8,443 bases of DNA from Hyphomicrobiales bacterium (GTDB lineage Bacteria; Pseudomonadota; Alphaproteobacteria; Rhizobiales; Aestuariivirgaceae), in NCBI GenBank assembly GCA_026987255.1, contig JALSNA010000366.1:1-8443 (forward strand). Direction: 5' to 3'. The translations under genes were made by a program, and so were the position numbers. The notes under the pieces are model-generated. The model saw nothing but the letters and a program-made list of their open reading frames with translations. It did not search any database and was not told where the DNA came from. The number at the start of each line of letters is the position of its first letter. Positions within the stretch are counted from its first letter, which is position 1. Positions 6,193-8,443 of this stretch are shown in pieces.

Positions 6193-7023
6193 TCAGGGCA
6201 GGTCGGTGCGGCGGAAGATCAAGAAACCGATGCCGGCCAGAACGAATCCCAGGATCAGCGGATAGAGCAAGGCATAGGCCATGAAGCCGTGCTCGCCGAA
6301 ATTGTCCAGGATGATATAGGCCGAAGGCCCCAGCAGGATGAGCTGGGTGTCGAACAGCATCATCGCGCCGATGCGGAACACCTCCAGAGGATTGGCCAGG
6401 GCCAGCCCCACCACCACCGGCGCCGGCGTCTGGAACTGGATCAGCAGCCCGATCAGGATGAGATCGAGGAACATCAGCATCACCAGCCACAGGAAAAAGG
6501 CCATGGTCTGGGCAAAATCGGAGTTGCGCGACAGCGACGAGATCAGAAAGCCGATCCCCAGGAAACAGAACGACAGCGACACCAGAAGCGCCGAATACCA
6601 GGCGAAATCGCGCCACGGGATCTCCTCCGCCCCCATGGGGATGCCCACCAGCAGGGAGATGCCCATGGCCAGGAAAACCGGCAAAAAGACCACCACGAAG
6701 CGCCCCGCGAAGCGGCCCCAATACCAGCTCGACAGCGACACCGGCAGCGACAGCATGTATTCATAGACTCCCGCCTCGCGATCCCCCGCCAGCGAGCGCA
6801 CCGTGGAGAGCAGCACGAAGATGGGCAGGATGGCCATGCACAGCTGGATATAGGTCACCAGCATGCGCGACAGGCCGGTAAAGCCCATGACCCGCGATTC
6901 GGTCAGCCCGAAGATGAACAGCGTGGCGATCAGCCCGCCGAACACCAGGGCATAGAGCGCAAACCATTTGGAGCGCACGGACTCGGAAATGTCCAGCCGC
7001 GCCGTCTGCCAGAATGAATACAT
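6193..7023 (-). CDS. nosY: NosY-like ABC-2 type permease
   Basis: A 276-residue membrane protein with about six hydrophobic helices (near 20-41, 55-76, 104-128, 139-163, 174-196 and 248-270), the length and topology of NosY. The S-L-A-G-D-R-E-A-G-V-Y-E-Y-M-L-S-L-P-V segment (77-95) after helix 2 is the typical ABC-2 coupling region. NosY with NosF forms the ABC transporter that, with NosD, supports copper-site assembly of nitrous oxide reductase in the periplasm. The ATG at 7023 follows the nosL stop codon directly, with no spacer; AAGGA inside the nosL end may serve as the ribosome site. The nosF and nosL neighbours support the name over a generic ABC-2 permease. It is the last gene of the minus-strand operon and ends 24 bases from the convergent cytochrome b stop. 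I see no clear terminator in that gap. Confidence 0.87.
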   Translation of the reverse strand: MYSFWQTARLDISESVRSKWFALYALVFGGLIATLFIFGLTESRVMGFTGLSRMLVTYIQLCMAILPIFVLLSTVRSLAGDREAGVYEYMLSLPVSLSSWYWGRFAGRFVVVFLPVFLAMGISLLVGIPMGAEEIPWRDFAWYSALLVSLSFCFLGIGFLISSLSRNSDFAQTMAFFLWLVMLMFLDLILIGLLIQFQTPAPVVVGLALANPLEVFRIGAMMLFDTQLILLGPSAYIILDNFGEHGFMAYALLYPLILGFVLAGIGFLIFRRTDLP

Positions 7024-7539
7024 CTACTTGCCGCTTTCCTTTTTCGCGCCATCTGGCGCGCCGCCATCCTTCAGGTCATCGCATTGACAACGCGAGCTCA
7101 AGCCGCGCGCGATGACCTTTTTCTTCATCTCCGCAAACCCGAGCGCGCCGGGAACCTTCTCCGGCACCGCCCCGAAACCGTAATCCATCGGCGTGGTCTT
7201 GCCCGGCACATACCAGGCCTTGCGCGCATCCAGCCAGGTCTTGCCATCGTTCATGTCCATCACCCAGAACTCCTTCGGCGCCTTGCCCGCCTTGCCCCAG
7301 TCCTGGCGGATCAGCCAGTGCACCGCATCGCCGATGTCGTCGAACTTGTGCAAGGAGCCATCCGGAGCGCGGATTTCCGCCGCAAAGCGCGGATCGGAGA
7401 TGATCATGTTGCACATCTCGCAGACCTCGCGGTCGTAATGGATGGGCTCCGGCCCGCTTTTCGGCTTGCAGGCCGCAAGCGGCGCTGTCAGCACAGCGGC
7501 CAGGGAAAACAGCACGATACGGCGCGAGACTTCAGCCAC
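7024..7539 (-). CDS. nosL: NosL copper-chaperone lipoprotein
   Basis: A 171-residue protein starting at GTG (7539-7537). The GTG start is chosen because a strong AGGGGAGG lies six bases upstream and it places the signal peptide at the N-terminus; the in-frame ATG at 7593 would add 18 non-signal-like residues. The N-terminus is R-R, a hydrophobic stretch, then the lipobox L-A-A-C with Cys24 as the lipidated residue. The NosL copper motif C-E-M-C-N-M is at 40-45, followed by D-P-R-F-A-A and H-K-F-D-D-I-G-D segments of the family. NosL delivers copper(I) for nitrous oxide reductase maturation. The GTG overlaps the nosF stop (8 bases shared) and the TAG touches the nosY ATG, so nosF, nosL and nosY are tightly coupled. 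An unusual C-Q-C pair (151, 153) sits in the C-terminal tail. Confidence 0.92.
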   Translation of the reverse strand: MAEVSRRIVLFSLAAVLTAPLAACKPKSGPEPIHYDREVCEMCNMIISDPRFAAEIRAPDGSLHKFDDIGDAVHWLIRQDWGKAGKAPKEFWVMDMNDGKTWLDARKAWYVPGKTTPMDYGFGAVPEKVPGALGFAEMKKKVIARGLSSRCQCDDLKDGGAPDGAKKESGK

Positions 7540-8401
7540 GATCCGCCTCCCCTGCCCCGTCCTGCATGGAGAAACTGGCCAGAATGCCCGCATAGCGCGC
7601 CATCATGCCCAGGAAACGCAGCCGGTCCGGCCCGGCCACGATGCCCTTCCATTCCAGCCCCGATGCATCGGCCGTGAAGCCCCACTCGCCGATCGCCCTG
7701 GCGAAGGCCTCGTCGGGCCGCCGCAGGCGGATAAGGCAGGCCTGCTTCATGGCCGGATCGATATTGTCCTCCACCCGGTCGTCCAGCACCACCTTGCCGC
7801 GGTCCATCTCGATCACCCGGTTGACCAGCATGGCCACCTCCTCCAGGCGGTGCGAGGAGATGATCATGGATTTGTCCAGCCGCTCGGCCAGAAGCTCGAA
7901 GAGGATCTCGCGCGCCGCCGGATCGAGGTTGGCGGTGGGCTCGTCCATGATGATGGTCTGCGCATCGCGCCCCATGGCTATGGCGATCAGCAGCTTCTGC
8001 TTTTGCCCGCCGGAGAGCTTCATGAAGGGCCGGCGCGCCACCTCGCCGATGTCCAGCCCCAGCCGCGCGGCCACCTGGGCGATGCGCTCGTGGCTGGTGT
8101 GGCACAAGGAGGCGGCAAAGCCCACCAGCTCGCCCACCGGCATGCGCAATGGCGGTGGCATCTGCGGCACGAAGGCAATCTTCTGCAGCACCGTGGTGCG
8201 GTGCCCGCGCGGCGAGACGCCATCGATCAGCACCTCGCCCTCGAAGACATATTCGCCCAGGATGGAGCGGATCAGCGTCGTCTTGCCCGCGCCATTGGAG
8301 CCGATCAGCGCGATGCGGTCCCCCGGCTCGATGCGCAAGGACAGATCGTCAAGCACCCGCGTGCGCTTGAAGGTCTTGGTGACGTGTTTCAGCTCTATCA
8401 T
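7532..8401 (-). CDS. nosF: NosF-like ABC transporter ATPase
   Basis: A 289-residue cytoplasmic ABC ATPase. Walker A is G-S-N-G-A-G-K-T-T (34-42), the Q-loop glutamine is Gln80, the signature is L-S-G-G-Q-K-Q-K (129-136), Walker B is I-I-M-D-E-P (150-155), and the H-loop is His184. About 80 further residues follow the ATPase core, as in NosF. It would power NosY. Start choice: the ATG at 8401 gives the standard M-I-E-L ABC opening and overlaps by four bases the stop of an upstream frame (ATGA), suggesting coupling; the in-frame ATG at 8422 would add seven residues. Neither has a good Shine-Dalgarno. The 3' end overlaps the nosL GTG. Sequence alone would fit many ABC-2 ATPases; the nosL neighbour makes NosF the best name. 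Confidence 0.86.
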   Translation of the reverse strand: MIELKHVTKTFKRTRVLDDLSLRIEPGDRIALIGSNGAGKTTLIRSILGEYVFEGEVLIDGVSPRGHRTTVLQKIAFVPQMPPPLRMPVGELVGFAASLCHTSHERIAQVAARLGLDIGEVARRPFMKLSGGQKQKLLIAIAMGRDAQTIIMDEPTANLDPAAREILFELLAERLDKSMIISSHRLEEVAMLVNRVIEMDRGKVVLDDRVEDNIDPAMKQACLIRLRRPDEAFARAIGEWGFTADASGLEWKGIVAGPDRLRFLGMMARYAGILASFSMQDGAGEADRG

Positions 8402-8443
8402 GCCGCCAGCTTTCGTTCCCATCCATTCAGCTGCTTGCGCCAG
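8398..8443 (-). CDS. 3' end of an upstream operon gene (possibly nosD or nosH; runs off right edge)
   Basis: Reading leftward from the window edge, one frame is open for 14 codons (W-R-K-Q-L-N-G-W-E-R-K-L-A-A) and stops at TGA (8400-8398), overlapping the ATG of nosF in an ATGA junction. Junctions of this type mark consecutive genes in one operon. The piece is too short to identify. A nos maturation gene such as nosD is expected from known nos operons, but that is inference. A rival reading is a gene in another frame stopping at TGA 8429-8427. Confidence 0.4.
   Translation of the reverse strand, partial: WRKQLNGWERKLAA

Overview
The window is GC-rich, gene-dense DNA from a Gram-negative, respiring, probably denitrifying or otherwise facultatively anaerobic bacterium, most likely a member of the Proteobacteria. 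The reasons are a FadL-type outer-membrane channel, a periplasmic multiheme cytochrome c, Nos-type copper maturation genes, a UbiE/MenG and MenA quinone pair, and two FNR/FixK-like operator sites. The species cannot be determined from the sequence. I see no rRNA, tRNA, CRISPR array, insertion sequence or integrase.

Layout from left to right. (1) 1-926, minus strand: ubiE/menG followed, with a 4-base overlap, by the start of a menA-like prenyltransferase that runs off the left edge. (2) 927-1215: a divergent control region with a perfect TTGA-N6-TCAA dyad. (3) 1216-2481, plus strand: a FadL/OmpP1-family channel ending at a strong intrinsic terminator. (4) 2635-3504, plus strand: a class I-like PPK2 polyphosphate kinase, followed by a 17-bp perfect inverted repeat. 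(5) 3750-6168, plus strand: an octaheme cytochrome c of the tetrathionate reductase (OTR) family with an added C-terminal membrane anchor, then a four-helix di-heme cytochrome b, preceded by a second FNR-like site. (6) 6193-8443, minus strand, convergent with the cytochromes: nosF, nosL and nosY, with the last 14 codons of another gene at the right edge.

How the parts fit together (inference). MenA and MenG would supply a low-potential quinone. Cytochrome b would oxidise the quinol and pass electrons to the membrane-anchored octaheme cytochrome, which reduces a periplasmic acceptor. That acceptor could be tetrathionate, or nitrite/hydroxylamine as shown in vitro for the OTR family. The neighbouring nosF-nosL-nosY genes are normally needed to build the copper centre of nitrous oxide reductase, which hints at a nitrogen-oxide setting for the cytochrome pair. 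The two FNR-like sites suggest that the channel/quinone region and the cytochrome operon respond to oxygen or nitric oxide. No nosZ is visible; it may lie beyond the right edge or be absent.
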